Below, in pieces: positions 46,089 to 58,489 of a DNA stretch of 64,000 nt. The stretch is from Cocos nucifera. Taxonomy: Eukaryota > Streptophyta > Magnoliopsida > Arecales > Arecaceae. Position numbers and translations under genes: made by a program. The stretch is from positions 169,228 to 233,227 of the forward strand of contig QRFJ01002117.1 in the NCBI GenBank assembly GCA_006176705.1, read 5' to 3'. The notes under the pieces were generated by a model that ran no database searches, was not told where the DNA came from, and saw only the letters and a list, made by a program, of their open reading frames with translations. Within the stretch, counting starts at the first letter, position 1. Each line of letters begins with the position of its first letter.

Positions 46089-46552
46089 TACGTTAGCAGT
46101 TCTTTAGATCTAATTTTTTTATAATATATGATTTGATATTAAGGATTTTATATGTCACATCAAATATGATCAGATCTAAAATCAAAAGGATTAAAAATTT
46201 TAGATTCATATCAATCTTGCATGAGATGCAAATCTAGACTAGGTTTAGAATTATTCTGAGTAGTCTAGTGCTAATTTTCTTTTTGATATGATTAATTTTC
46301 TTTTAGATCTTTATGCCTCTATTTTTAGATGTAATAAATGTTATAATCAAATCTAAAAAAAAAAAAAAAATTAATTTTTATATGAGATATGAATGAAGCA
46401 TGCCTAGACTAATTGTAGAATAGTTCTATGATTTATCTAGAATAGATTTTATTTTGATATGATAAATATAAATTTTATTTTTTAGATATTATATGTGATT
46501 TATCAAATCTGAAAGCATGCATTTAGGATTTGATGATGGGTACATGAGATGT
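46089..46552 (+). other. Leader of Copia copy 3, first part
   Basis: AT-rich, collinear with 8010-8475 of copy 1, non-coding, ending in GATGT, which is duplicated after the insertion at 48370. It holds a poly-A run of about 16 bases near 46355. Confidence 0.7.
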
Positions 46553-48369
46553 TAATATGTCTTAAATTAACCATAAGCACACGGTGTGCATTGTAACACG
46601 TTCGGCAAGTGCGGGTCGATCCCACGAGGAATTATGTGTGAATTATGTTCAAACCTTGCTTAGGCGAGCTTCAAAAAAGAATTTAGAAGTGGTTGTTACT
46701 TGCTACTAAATATTAAATTAATTATAGAGAATAATAATTTAAATATCTAGGACTTTTGAATCCACTAGACCAATGATTTAGAGAGCCTTTCTAAGATTTC
46801 TCTTATAATATCCCTTGATTAAGGTATAATGCATGGACAAGCATTTACCCTAATTAAAAAACTTTCCTTTCTTTTGCTTCTCGTGTTACCCAAGTATGGA
46901 CTATGAAGAGGCTCTGACCTAACAATAATCTATCAAAGTTTTCCACAAGAAAGAAGAAAAAGGATTTAAAAAGATTTAGGCCTTCTGCCTATTACCAATC
47001 TTACACCGAATCAAGCATGAACTATAAAGGGATTGAAACCCAATGAAAGTCCATCAAGTCTCTTGGCAAGAAGCTTGAAGGAAGAAGAACTAAAAAGATA
47101 AAAACCAAGAAAAAATTCTAAGAAGAGCTTCTAATCATGGTTTAGCTTCATCATGAATTCTAGAGGATTGCTTAGCTAGACATGATTGAAATTGAAGCTT
47201 TAAAATTATTTATAATTAAATTCTATACTATTTTCTAGAATTTAAATTATAGAAATTAAAGATTTATAGAAATAAACTATTCTAATGCTTAGCAAGAAAA
47301 GTAAACTAACCTAGTGTTGAAATTAAAAATTACAAGAATTAAATTACAGAAATTTAAACTATCCTATTTATTGTAAATAAAAATTAAATTGATGGAAAAA
47401 GAAATTAATTTTTTTATTGCTGATAAAACTTCTTAATACAAAGAGAAGACTTTTAACTCCTAAGCCATTAACAGGACTTAGAGTTAAAATAAGAAAATAA
47501 AAATATAAAAACCTCTTCTGGCCAATCTTTTTCTAGCTAACTCTCCTCGTATGTTGGAAGGGTGGAAGAAAGTGAAAAAGATGGATAAAAATTTTATTGG
47601 TAGGTATTCCTACCTATCACATGGGCTCCTACAAGAGTTGTGGTGTAGAGAGATATATTCCTTAGGTAGTGGTATTGAGCTTTATTTATAGGTGTCAAGA
47701 GGAAGGAGGATTTTATAATTTTTAGATGTGGGACTAATGAAAAGATGTATCTTGAAAGAATGGATGAATGAGATTAAATGATAAGAAGGCTTGGATGGAT
47801 GGGATGGAAGGAGAAAGGAAAGATAAGGCAAGAAAAGGTTTACAATCCAAAAAAAAGAATTCTAAAATTATATTTTTTTTCTTCATTTCTTCCTTTTCTG
47901 CATTCTGTGTGCTTGCACCCGTGTTTAGCCTTGCATTCCATGCATGTCCATGGCCTCTTCCCATAGCCTCACATGGAACCGGCCTCCTGTGCTACTTGCA
48001 CCACATCCACGTGCTCCATCAAATCAAATGCAGCTTCACCAAAATGGCAAAACTTTATTGCCTTTAAATTCTTTGCACGGGCCTAGAAAAAGTCCCTCCA
48101 AACAATGTGTTAGCTTTTCTTCTTTTTCTTTTTTTTTTATTCATTGGATCCCAACCATGCGACTTTGTATCTTTGCATGTCGTGCATGGAACAAGCTTGA
48201 ATTTGGACTCGAGCTTCATCTACGTGTGTTGGGTGGCCATTATTGATTGGTTTATAATTAAGTCTTTATAATTAATTATTCCTAAAAAGGATCATAAAAA
48301 AATATCAAATAAAAAAATTAAATAACATAGATTTTAGTACTTTTTATATTATAATTAATATATTCATCA
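46553..48369 (-). mobile_element. Probable solo Gypsy LTR (1.8 kb)
   Basis: The copy 1 leader shows this block is an insertion, and it is flanked by GATGT on both sides (46548-46552 and 48370-48374). On the minus strand it starts TGATGAATATATTAA and ends GACATATTA, i.e. TG...TA where CA is expected. About 70 bp before that end is CCTCGTGGGATCGACCCGC, a phrase common near plant Gypsy LTR ends. It has no gag or pol, and one TATAAATA box. Small open frames within (47734-48246, both strands) look like chance. Confidence 0.65.
47680..47692 (-). promoter_or_regulatory. TATA box in solo LTR
   Basis: The minus strand reads CCTATAAATAAAGC, followed by pyrimidine-rich sequence with CTCTCTACACC about 40 bases on. 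Suitable as a Pol II core promoter that could read outward on the minus strand. Confidence 0.5.
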
Positions 48370-49740
48370 GATGTATACAAAATATGCATGTTTAGATCTA
48401 TGACTTTAAATAGATATATGTTGTAGATTTATTATTTTGTAGTGTAGTAATTATTTCTGATTAAGGTATTTCTCTTGGCTATTCGGTCATAAGAGCAAAG
48501 TAGGGTTTAAAGACCCTCTCCTCCCATTCGATGGGGTGCTCTTATAGCATGTAGGAGTGTTGCGTGTTTATCCTTAATTAGAAACTAAAAATTTACTTTT
48601 CTGCAAAACCCTAGATCCTGAAACCCTAGAATTTTTGCATGTTTCTGGTTATGAATTCAAACTTAATTAAGAATTAAGATTATTATAACTAATTAGGTCT
48701 AAAATTATAAATTTTAAGATCTAAGACACCTTCATAAATTTAGGTTCGGACTTGGGTAGCTTAATTAGGTCTAGCGATTGATCAAACTGAACCAAGAGTT
48801 GGTTAGGTAGGATCAAAGAAAGCTCAGATTTGACCAACCTAATAGAATTAAGTCTGGATCAAGGTTAAATTACATTGAGATGTAACTCGATCAAGTCAAA
48901 ACCTGATTTGGCTCCATGGTTCGAGCCTGGATTGTAAGCTAACCTAATTGATTTTGATTCGATAATTTGATGCTAAGATAAGTCTGGCAAATATGACTGA
49001 CTGATTTTTAATTAAGAGTTACTTGATCTGAATGCGTTCTTATCGAGTTAATGTCGGTCTTACTTATCTAGCCATTTATGTCGATTCAGTTCTAATTAGA
49101 GGTGGCTAATAACTCAAGCCAACCCATGCCACTAGGTTAATTATAATTGTTATAACTAAGTCAAGTCTAGTTTAAAGAGACCTAAATCAAATCTTCCTAA
49201 GAAAATATTAAGTCTAAGATCTTCCATCATTGTGGATGTGCGGGCCCTCCCAGAGGTTGATTGTTCTCAACTGGATATAGTGGTTCAGTTGCACCGAAAA
49301 GACACAACCTTGTCTATTAGGCATTGGATGCTATAGATTAGAGGATGGGTTGGGTTCAATATTTCAGATATGATAAGAGACCCAATCAAGAATCCAATTC
49401 ATGAAAGTGATGGGTCTGACTTAACTAAGGATTGGATCAATATTCTGGACATAGTAAGATTCATGAATTAGAGATCAGATATTGGTGCACCATGATTAAA
49501 AAATTATTGGATAAGAGTTATCCACTCATCGACTAATCCATCACTAATAACTATTAGATGAGATGGTGAGCCAGTCGGTGGGACCGCACCACCCGCTAGA
49601 AATTATTGATCGTAGAGATTTTTGCATCTCATCCCAAGGAGTGTAAAGATCTAAAAAAATAGTGGGAGCTAATTTTTTTTAAAAATTAAACTTCTAAATA
49701 AATTGGTTAAGTCTAATTATAAAATTGAACTAGAAATTTT
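48370..49740 (+). other. Leader of Copia copy 3, second part
   Basis: Collinear with about 8465-9860 of copy 1, including the phrase CAAAACCCTAGATCCT and the GGATGTGCGGGCCC segment near 49235. Non-coding in all copies. Confidence 0.7.
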
Positions 49741-49744
49741 AACT

Positions 49745-50690
49745 CTTTATAAGAAAATGTCTGCGTCCAACCTACTAGCATGTATCCTAGACACCCATAG
49801 ATTGATCGAACCCAACTACAAGGATTAGCTCCAAAACTTCAAAATTATTTTGAATTTTGAGAAGTTGACTCATGTGTTGGAATAGGATCCTTCCACTTTA
49901 CTAGCCCATCCATCCACTAAACAGAGAGTGTCTCTAACAAGTGGACGGATGAAGATAACAAAGCCAGGTATTATGCGTTGGGCTTGATGTTTGATGAGCT
50001 CCAATGCCAATATGAAGATATAAAGACTAGCCACGAAATATTAGCTCACTTGCAAGAGTTGTTTAGTAAACAAAGTCACACAGCCAAATATTAAGTCACC
50101 AAGAGACTTTTTAAGGCTCAGATACATGATGGGCAGTTGGTCCAAGATCATTGTCTGATGATGATCAAGAACTTAGAGGAGCTTGAGAAGCTCGATGTCA
50201 AGCTAGACAAGAACTTGTAGATCGATATAATTCTACAATCCTTGACTGATGTGTATGGACAGTTCATCATGAACTACCATATGCATAAACTTCAAAAACC
50301 TTGGTTGAACTTATGAACATGCTGGTTACTATTGAGCTCTCTATGAAAGGTTCAAAGGGCTCAGTTCTTATTGTGGAGCAGACTTCTTCCAAAAAAAAAT
50401 CTTTTGGAAAGAAGAAGAAGTCTGTGAAAAAGCAAAAAGCAGAAAGTGGGAAGAAGAAGAAGGGAGAGCCAAAGAAGAAGACCACGAAGAAGCAAAAGGT
50501 AGAAGATGGGAAGAAGAAGAAGGAAGAGCTGAAGAAGAAGGTCACCGATAATGAAAAGTATTTCCATTATAATTCTAACAGCCATTGGAAGTGAAACTAT
50601 CCTTTATACCTAGCCATCTTGAAGAACAAGAATAAGGCAGATCCTTCTGAAGATATGCTCGTGATTGAATCTAACTTAATAATATCCTAG
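49745..50690 (+). pseudogene. Copia gag, copy 3, with duplicated basic block
   Basis: Matches the gag of copy 1 (DEDNKARYYALGLMFDELQC, HEILAHLQELFSKQSHTAK, QSLTDVYGQFIMNYHMHKLQ). The open part 50301-50594 ends in a lysine-rich region in which a 60-bp unit is present twice (from 50430 and 50490), adding 20 residues of the KKQK.E.GKKKK type relative to copy 1. The zinc knuckle has lost its Cys residues (YFHYNSNSHWK). A 1-base loss near 50300 shifts the frame. It would have bound element RNA. Confidence 0.75.
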
Positions 50691-52640
50691 TGCTCATTTG
50701 TGCACTTCCATGCAAGATCTTGAGGAGAGTAGGAGGTTGAGGGATGTGAGATGATCCTGCACATAAAAAATGGAGCAAGAGTTGCTGGTGTGGTCGTGGA
50801 AATCTATCCTCTTCGACTACCATTTGATTTAGATTTGATTTTATGGACTATTATTTTGTGCCTATAGCAAGTAAGAATTTGATTTCTATTTCTTGTTTAG
50901 TACATAAAGGTTATGTTATTAACTTTCTTAAGGACCACTATACTATTCTTTTTGAAAGAAATAAAATTGCAAGTGGATTCTTAATTAATGGTCTCTATCA
51001 GTTGCATTTTCATGTATCTGTGTTAAATGTCGAGTAAAACATGAATGCCATAGGACTAAAGCAATCTAAGGATAGTCTAAATGATAAGTATCTATGGCAC
51101 CTTTGACTAGGTCATATATTGCAGAAGACAAGGATTAACAAATTGGAGAAATTTGGGCTATTGAGTCCATTGACTTTTCGAGTCATATTCCAATTTGTGA
51201 ATCTTATGCCTTCATGGCAAAATGACCTAAGCTCCCTTTTATAGGACATGGAGAAAGGGCCACAGATCTTCTTGCCCTAGTACATACTGGATGTGTGTGG
51301 CCTCATTTGATGTGCCTAGTCAGAGATAACTTATGTCTACTTCATAATCTTTACCGATGATTTATCTCAGGTATGGGTATGTGTATCTTATGAGACACAA
51401 GTCTAAAGCTTTTGAAAAGGTTCAAAGAAATTCAGACATGAAGTAGAAAAGTAAATAGAAAAGCATCTATTAAGATTCTTTCGATCAGATCGAGGAGGTG
51501 AATATCTTAGTCGAAAATTTCTGGACTATCTCAAGGAAAATGGAATAGTCTCTCAATGGACTCCTACCTTAGAAACACCTCAACTCAATGGAATTTCAGA
51601 ATGGAAGGAACTCGGATCTCTATTGGATATGGATCCTGATCCTATGATGAGCTTCATAGATCTTCTCTAGATTTTCTTTGGGCACACTATTTAGTCTAAC
51701 TGATCGTAATATACTTACTAAATTGGGATTCTCTCTAAAACTCGTTCCTACCACATCGTATGAGATATGGCATCGTAAGAAACCAAGTCTCGAGTAATCT
51801 TCAAGAATTTGGGGATTGTTCCGACTCATATCAAAAGATAACAAGTAGATAAGTTAAGACTTTAGATCCATTCAGAGCTCAATTTATAGGATATCCTAAA
51901 GAGTCATTAGGATATTATTTCTATATTCTAGAAGATCACAATGTGATTGTGAGTCGACATGCCATCTTTACTTAAAAAATAGTTTATTCCAAAGATGAGC
52001 GGCATTAGAAAGATAGATCAAAGGCTCGAGGAGAAAGTCTTCCAAGAGCAATGAGCTAAGGAACCAAATTGAAATCAAATCAGGTTGGAGCCAAGTCCAA
52101 TCACTACCTCCTCCTACCTCGTAGATTCAAATAAGGATTTTTCATCCCCTTGAGAGGATACTTTGGTACTATTTTCAGAAGAATAGTAGAGGAAATGTTC
52201 CTCATAGGTAATGGGGATTCATGATGATAATCCCAAAAACCTATAACGAGATGCAATATCGGATATCGACTTCTGAGAAATGGTTAGAGGCATAATGAAG
52301 TCAGAAGATTGGACTTGATGCGACTCAAACCAAGTCTGGACCTTGGTAGATCCTACCTAGAAGGTATAGTACCTATTGGATGTAAATGGAATCTACAAGA
52401 GAAAGATTGGATGCAGATGAAAATGATGGAGATATTCAAAGGCTAGATTAGTGGCAAAAGGTTATAGTCAATACATGAAGGCATTGACTATCAGGATACC
52501 TTCATCGCCAGTAGCCTATGCTTAAATTCCATTCGCATATACTGCTTGCTATGTCGCAGCCTATTTCGATTATGAAATATGGCATAGTGGACGTGAAAAT
52601 GGCATTCTTAAGATGGATATCTTGAGGAAGATATCTATAT
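50690..52640 (+). pseudogene. Copia protease, integrase and RT start, copy 3, partly patched
   Basis: 50690-51180 is diverged family sequence: a damaged protease region (LHIKNGARVAG) and YYFVPIASKNLISISCLVHK (50843-51037). From about 51180 to 52640 the sequence becomes nearly identical to copy 1 (including the paired stops in AAGTAAATAG), but carries a 1-2 bp indel every 20-40 bases. The integrase DDE and RT N-terminal motifs are recognisable only in pieces. The abrupt change in identity and indel rate suggests a foreign patch, so frames here are unreliable. Confidence 0.7.
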
Positions 52641-53830
52641 GGAAACAGTGGCTAGGTTTCACATCGAGTGATGCTGATCACAAGGTTTGCAAGCTGCAAA
52701 GGTCCATATATGGAACTTAAGCAAGTATCTTGGAGCTGGAATGCTCATTTTCAATATGTGATCAAATTATTTGGATTTCATCAAAAATGAGGAGTCCATG
52801 TATCTTTCAAAAAGGATCAGTGGGAAGTGCTATTGTCTTTCCTCGTATTGTACGTAGATGACATCCTTCTTCATTGAAAATGATATTTCCAATGTTGACC
52901 TAGAGTTCAAAATATGGTTATCTAAAGAAGTTCTCCTATGAAAGATCTAGGAGAAGCATCCATTATTCTTGGAATTAAGGTCTATAGGGATAGACCGAAT
53001 AGGATGCTAAGTCTCTTACAGAAGATGTACATAGAGGAGGTGCTGAAGAGATTCAGCATGAAAAACTCCAAGAGGGGATTGGTACCCTTCAAACAAGGTA
53101 TTCATCTCTCCAAGAAGATGTGCCCTAGCACACTTAAAGAGATTGAATGCATGAGCAAAATTCCTTATGCTTCTACAATAGGAAGCCTCATGTATGCCAT
53201 GCTATGTACATGATCTAATATAGCCCATGCTGTGAGTGTCACAAGTAGGTATCAGTTGAATCCAGATGAAGAGCACTGGACTTCTGTGAAGTGTATCCTT
53301 AAGTACTTGAGAAGGACTAAGGATATGTTCTTAATCTTTGGTAACGAAGAACTCTAGATTCAGGGATATACAGACTTAGACTTTATATCTAATATAGATG
53401 ATCGAAAGTCGACATCTGGTAGTCTATTTGTATGCAATGGTGGTGCTATCAGTTGGAGGAGTTTCAAGCAAATCATGATAGCAGATTCCACCATGAAAGC
53501 AGAGTACATCGCTGCATCGGAAGCTACAAAGAAGATATTTTGGTACAAAAAGTTTGCTATAGAGCTTAGAGTGATGCCATCGAATGTCATTCCTCTGTAC
53601 TACGATAATAATGGTACCATGCTTTGGCTAAGGAGCTAAGGTCCCATCAGAAATCCAAGCACATCGAGTGGCAATTCCATCTTATCCATGATTACCTCGA
53701 GAAGGGTTACGTCGAGGTCAAGAGAGTCGACTCTATGGACAATACGGTAGATTCACTAATGAAGTCTTTAGACCAGCAGAAGATCAAAGCCCACCTTGAG
53801 AAGATGGAACTTAGATTTTTAGCCAATTAG
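52641..53830 (+). pseudogene. Copia RT C-terminus and RNase H, copy 3
   Basis: 52641-52940 is still indel-rich, with a recognisable LYVDDILL-like RT centre (tyrosine, two Asp) near 52850. Clean from about 52945: LGEASIILGIKVYRDRPNRM, KMYIEEVLKRFSMKNSKRG, IPYASTIGSLMYAMLCT. Stop codons include 53211 and 53354. RNase H has STSGSLFVCNGGAISW (Trp kept where copies 1 and 2 have a stop), STMKAEYIAASEA and LYYDNNG. A small deletion near 53620 shifts to 53624-53830 (KSKHIEWQFHLIHDYLEKG), with a decayed ADPLTKPL motif (VDSLMKSL). Confidence 0.8.
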
Positions 53831-53850
53831 CTTTAGGTCAAGTAGGAGTT

Positions 53851-55150
53851 TGTTAGATGTGTGCCCTAGAAGCCAGATTAGCTAACACTTGTAATACACT
53901 TCTAAGGATAATTTTATAATTTTTATTATAAATTAATAAAAGAGTTATTTTTCTATCATAGTATGTATTTAAAAATATCTATGATACATTCTTTGAGTTA
54001 ATAATAATGATAATTCATATTTTCAAGAGTTGAAAATTTAAGATATGAATTTTCATAATTAACTCATAAACTGCTTCCAACTGTAGGATTGTCACGAGGA
54101 TGGTGATTGATCCAAAAGGTTGGTGTACAATCGCTTTCTTAGGATAGATGAGTCTTGTGTCAATGGTGTGGAGTCACCAAAATGAAAGTATAGGTACTCG
54201 TTAGAGAATGAGGGCACTGAACGTGATCGCATCGAGCAGTCATAAGGAAGTCTACCTTCTTATCGATGACTGGCTCGATGCTGTAGTTGTGTGTCAGATT
54301 CTTTAACTTGAGGAGCATCGACAGTTCACATTGAGTGTGTTATAGTTTGACTACACCATAACTCGATCTTCTAGCCATTCGGAATTCTAAGGTATATATT
54401 GGCTACAGCATGTAAATTGTAGAAACTAGATTGCACCAAGATGGAATCTATCAACCTCGATAGTGGAGTAGTCCTATGATGATCATGAGATTGAGTGCTT
54501 AAGCCTATGGCCATGGCAGTGTGATATAATAGAAAAAAAAATTTTATTAGGGTTTCACATCAGACTCAAATTGAATGATTCATTCATATGATGGATGTTG
54601 GGTTTTAACGAGTTTACCTTAAACTCTTATCCTATCGAAACTCATGATAGTAGAATCGATTCATACAGATAGTTGCATTGAGAGGTTTACTTTCAATTCT
54701 AATAGATTGCCACCATATGCTGCTAGGTGTCACTAGTGGATTTTGGGAGCAATTAGAATGATCTTGATGATCGATCATTCTAATTATATGAATTAGAAAA
54801 GTTCTGATCTATCGAAAGGTGTTTCGATAATATCAATGATAGAGATCATGACATATCTCATTACCATATGGAATTAAACCTAACTAGGTCACACATACAA
54901 GGATTTGAGTCTGGTTGTGATCAATTAGACTGAGTCAGTTTAATTGATTTGGATAAGATCCGATTAGGTTCAAGAAAATCATGCTAGCACATAATTGAAC
55001 ATAATATTCTCCTTTTGTAGTCTTTCTAGTTCATCTCAATCGAAACCCTGACTGAAACTTGTCCAGGTCAGAATAGGATTGTCTAAATTCATTGAATGAT
55101 TTTAGGATAATACCTGCCATTTTGATCACGTGCCTTTTCTATTGCACACC
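53851..55150 (+). repeat. 3' LTR of Copia copy 3, truncated
   Basis: Starts TGTTAGATGTGTGCC after the purine tract CAAGTAGGAGTT. It keeps the ~270 bp that the 5' LTR lacks, so that loss is a later deletion in the 5' LTR. It stops near 55150 (TTGCACACC) where a minus-strand SIRE-type LTR begins; about 40% of the LTR is missing. Confidence 0.8.
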
Positions 55151-56104
55151 ACAAACAAGCAAGATTTATAGTAGTTCGATGCTTCTCTTGCACCTACATC
55201 CACTCCCTAAGCTCCTACTTAGAAATTCAAATCCTCTAAATGTATTCAACTAGAATACAACATCGATACCTCTGACTCTAGCTATCCCAAGCTAGCATAC
55301 TTATTTCATAGGTACAAGCCAACCCTACACACTTTAATTTAAGGCTCAGATCAACCCTCCCAAGCTTCAGAACCCTCTCAAAACTTGAATCAAAATAATA
55401 AAGCAGAGTATAAGACTTAATGACAATCAAATACAAATATAGCTTCCTTAATGAACAAATAAAATCTTAAGAACACTTTTCACAATAATGGAGGAAGCTT
55501 TTCTAATTTTCCTCAAGGTTGTTGGAGACCTAAATGAGCTCTTGAGAGGTTGGTGAACTTGAAACGAAAGCTTCTTTGCTTGAAGATGACTTTTTGCTTA
55601 GGGTTGAATTGAATTCATAAAATCTCTTATATTTTTTCTCTTTTTATAGCCTTTTAAATCTTCAATGGATGGAGGAGAGAATCTTAGATAAGATTTGTAG
55701 CCATTGGAGACCTTAAAGAAAGTATTAAAAGTTGCCAAGCAGGGGTCGACTCATGGATCGACTCATGGATAGCCATTTGTAGCCTTCGAAATAGTAGAGG
55801 TTGACCCTGGGCTCGACCCTTGGCATAGAGACAGCATGCTAAGTAGTCCGTTTCAGCAGGGGACGACCTAGGGGTCGATCCATTTGCTTCAAACTTAATT
55901 TTCTTTCAAAGTATGCATCCCAAAATCATGGGACTGTCTTCAAAAAATCAAAAATCTTCTATACTTGCTCTTGAGGCTCTTAGATCAAAACTTGATAAAA
56001 TTATGATTTTACTCCTGAAATACAAAATGTCTTTTTCCAAGCCAAATTCATTAGTAATCCCTTCAAATACTTTATTATCATCAAAATCAATTCTTGAAGC
56101 AACA
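55151..56104 (-). repeat. 3' LTR of minus-strand SIRE-like Copia
   Basis: On the minus strand it starts TGTTGCTTCAAGAATTG at 56104, directly after a purine tract. It includes a patch of GGGTCGACTC/GGTCGATCC repeats (55745-55880). The far end, at about 55151, meets the truncated Copia copy 3 LTR, so the LTR end is missing. The open frame 55913-56248 is a chance frame within it. Confidence 0.7.
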
Positions 56105-56120
56105 ATCTTTTTCCTTTTGA
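56105..56120 (-). other. Polypurine tract of SIRE-like Copia
   Basis: The minus strand reads AAAAGGAAAAAGAT, abutting TGTTGCTTC. Same design as 37122-37135. Confidence 0.7.
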
Positions 56121-58489
56121 TGATAATAAAATATTTGAGCATAAGCAAAAATAAAGCATGTAAGAGCCTACATCACTTACTAGAATATCATATTCAATTA
56201 TTTGATAAATATTGCATAAAGAGCAATTTGAAGATTACTTATGATTAGATATTTAAATTATTTATAAAAGTATTTGACTTACTTATTTTTTTTATCAATT
56301 TTACTTCAATTTTGCTTATAGCCCAATTTTATTTACTCTACTCCCTCTTTTTGACATCATCAAGTAAGATCTTAAGAGATTTTAAAATTTAAAAAGAAAA
56401 AACATCTTTCTTAATTTATTCCATATGTTTTTCTATTAGAACAAGAGTTTATAATAAATCTTTCAATTAGCTTATACATAATACAGTGTTTATAGCATAT
56501 CATAATAGAATTTTAGCTAATTCACAGAGATTACATTTCATATCATTCAAATGTTATCATCATATTTATATACACATATTTACATCCAAATGATTATCAT
56601 TCCACACACAATAAATCATAACATTAAGTCATCAAAATATATAAGTGCTAAAGATATCAAAAATATTCATGAGAGTTAGGCCATCAAAACATACAAAATT
56701 CATGGATATAATTATCCATGACCCAAGCAGCCAATAGTACCAATGCCATAAGTTAGATCCAAAAAAAAATAGAAATAACCAACCATGACTTGATCAACAA
56801 CTTATAAAAATAACTAAGAGATACTAGATCATAACCTGATACAAAGATGACTAAACTAAATCTAGTAGACATCACAGTTGAAAGCATCTGAATTAGATGA
56901 GGAATCAGAGATGTGATGGAGTGTGTCAAATGATAAATATATCAAATTTAGAAAATTGAATCAAATTAAATGAATCAGCTCTCCTTTAAAAGCTTATAAT
57001 TTGAAATTTCATTCTTTACAAAAAATTTGCTTAAACTTAAATATCAAAGGCTCTCCTCCTTTTTGAATTAATTAATATGATTCTTTGAACAGATTTTCAA
57101 GTATGTACTTTTAAGCTTTAAGAAGATTAAAGCTTTTCAAAGATTTGAATAGTAGAATCAAGCATAACATTTAATTCATTATTCATTCTTTTTTTTTTTA
57201 AATAAATTTCAGTCAATTAAGCTCAAAAAAGATATAGATCAGAAATGTATCGAGCAAAATAAAGATAGTATCAAAGTAAAAATAATTTTACAAAGATTTT
57301 TAAATGCACATTAAAAATTTTATACTATATTCATATTTTTAAATGAGTTTCAAAATTAGAAGTATGTATTAAAATTAATTTATTTAAAATAAAAATATAT
57401 TTTAAATTAATTTTAACTTTAATTAGTTATCAAAAATGATTTAGCAATCAAATCAATTGAATTAAGATTGAATAATCACATGAAGGCTTAAGTTGAAAGG
57501 ATCATAAAACAATCACAATTCATTATTTTTAACTCAAATTAATTAGAATATTTAGTCAAGGCTAACTACATAATATTTAATAAACAAACATCTTTCTCCT
57601 TATTTTTTAAGAGTAAATACCAAAAAAATCATCACATAATATTTTCTCCCCCTCTTTTTCATAATTATTATTGGATAAATTTATCTTTTAGCTTTTCTTT
57701 CCCATTTTGAAAGAATACAACAAATTTAGAATATCTTTTTCCTTTTTTTGAAAATTCTATTTATGAACAATATGAATTAAAAACACATCTCCCCCTTTTT
57801 GAATAAAATAAATGCATTAAACAAAATTATTTTAAACTTCAAAGATTCAAGAGAGATGGAACATTTCAAAGATTAAAGATTTTAAATAGATCATTCAAAG
57901 CAAATTATAAGATATATTCAATTTTTTACGGATCATCTCTTCTTTTTTTTTTATTATTATATATATATTAAGATCAATAAAATATAAGATAAATGTTAAG
58001 CTGTCTGATATTAATTGTTTAAAAATTAAAGTTCTCTTTGAATATTTGGTTTTAATAGCTTCTTTGAAATATTTTGCTTGACATCAATATCAAAAAACTT
58101 AAAAAGAATATTTTTTAAAATTTATTTTTTAAAATTAATCAATCTGAACAAGGCATGAATATTCATCAATAATCCTCTTTTAAGATAAAAAATAATTTCT
58201 TGATACTAAATAATTTTTAAAAAAAATAATAATATGATCAAAATATATAAAATATAAATAGCTGCTTAAAATGAATCAAATGATCAAAATTATTAGAATG
58301 CTCAAATAAATCCATGAGATAAGTATAATTATTTATCCATAATTTTTCTTATTAAGTTCAAAAATAATTTTTCTTCTTATAGTCCAGAAAAAGACAAGAA
58401 GGATGGATAATTTTTAACTTAAATCAATGAAATTAAGTCTCAAGGATTGATCCAAAAATATTAGTAGAGGATAAGTTTGGATCAAAAGA
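56121..58489 (-). other. Long AT-rich spacer between pol and 3' LTR
   Basis: About 2.4 kb, strongly AT-rich. The minus strand has GATGATGTCAAAAAGAGGGAG at about 56340-56362, the SIRE spacer phrase. No envelope-like frame can be seen, although some SIRE elements carry one here. Nothing else recognised. Confidence 0.55.

Larger units (their letters stand above)
44082..55150 (+). mobile_element. Long-LTR Copia element, copy 3 (diverged)
   Basis: Same family as copies 1 and 2, differing by roughly one base in eight to ten by eye. Order: 5' LTR, PBS, leader split by a 1.8-kb insertion, gag, protease, integrase, RT, RNase H, PPT, truncated 3' LTR. It interrupts the gag-like gene at 44081. The 3' LTR ends early at about 55150 against a SIRE-type LTR, so no target duplication can be tested. 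Confidence 0.85.

Noticed and set aside
47768..48246. Overlapping open frames of 99-100 residues in the solo LTR
   Set aside because: They occur in several frames and both strands of non-coding LTR sequence with no recognisable domain.
55913..56248. 111-residue plus-strand frame near 56 kb
   Set aside because: It lies antisense within the 3' LTR and PPT of the minus-strand SIRE-like Copia.
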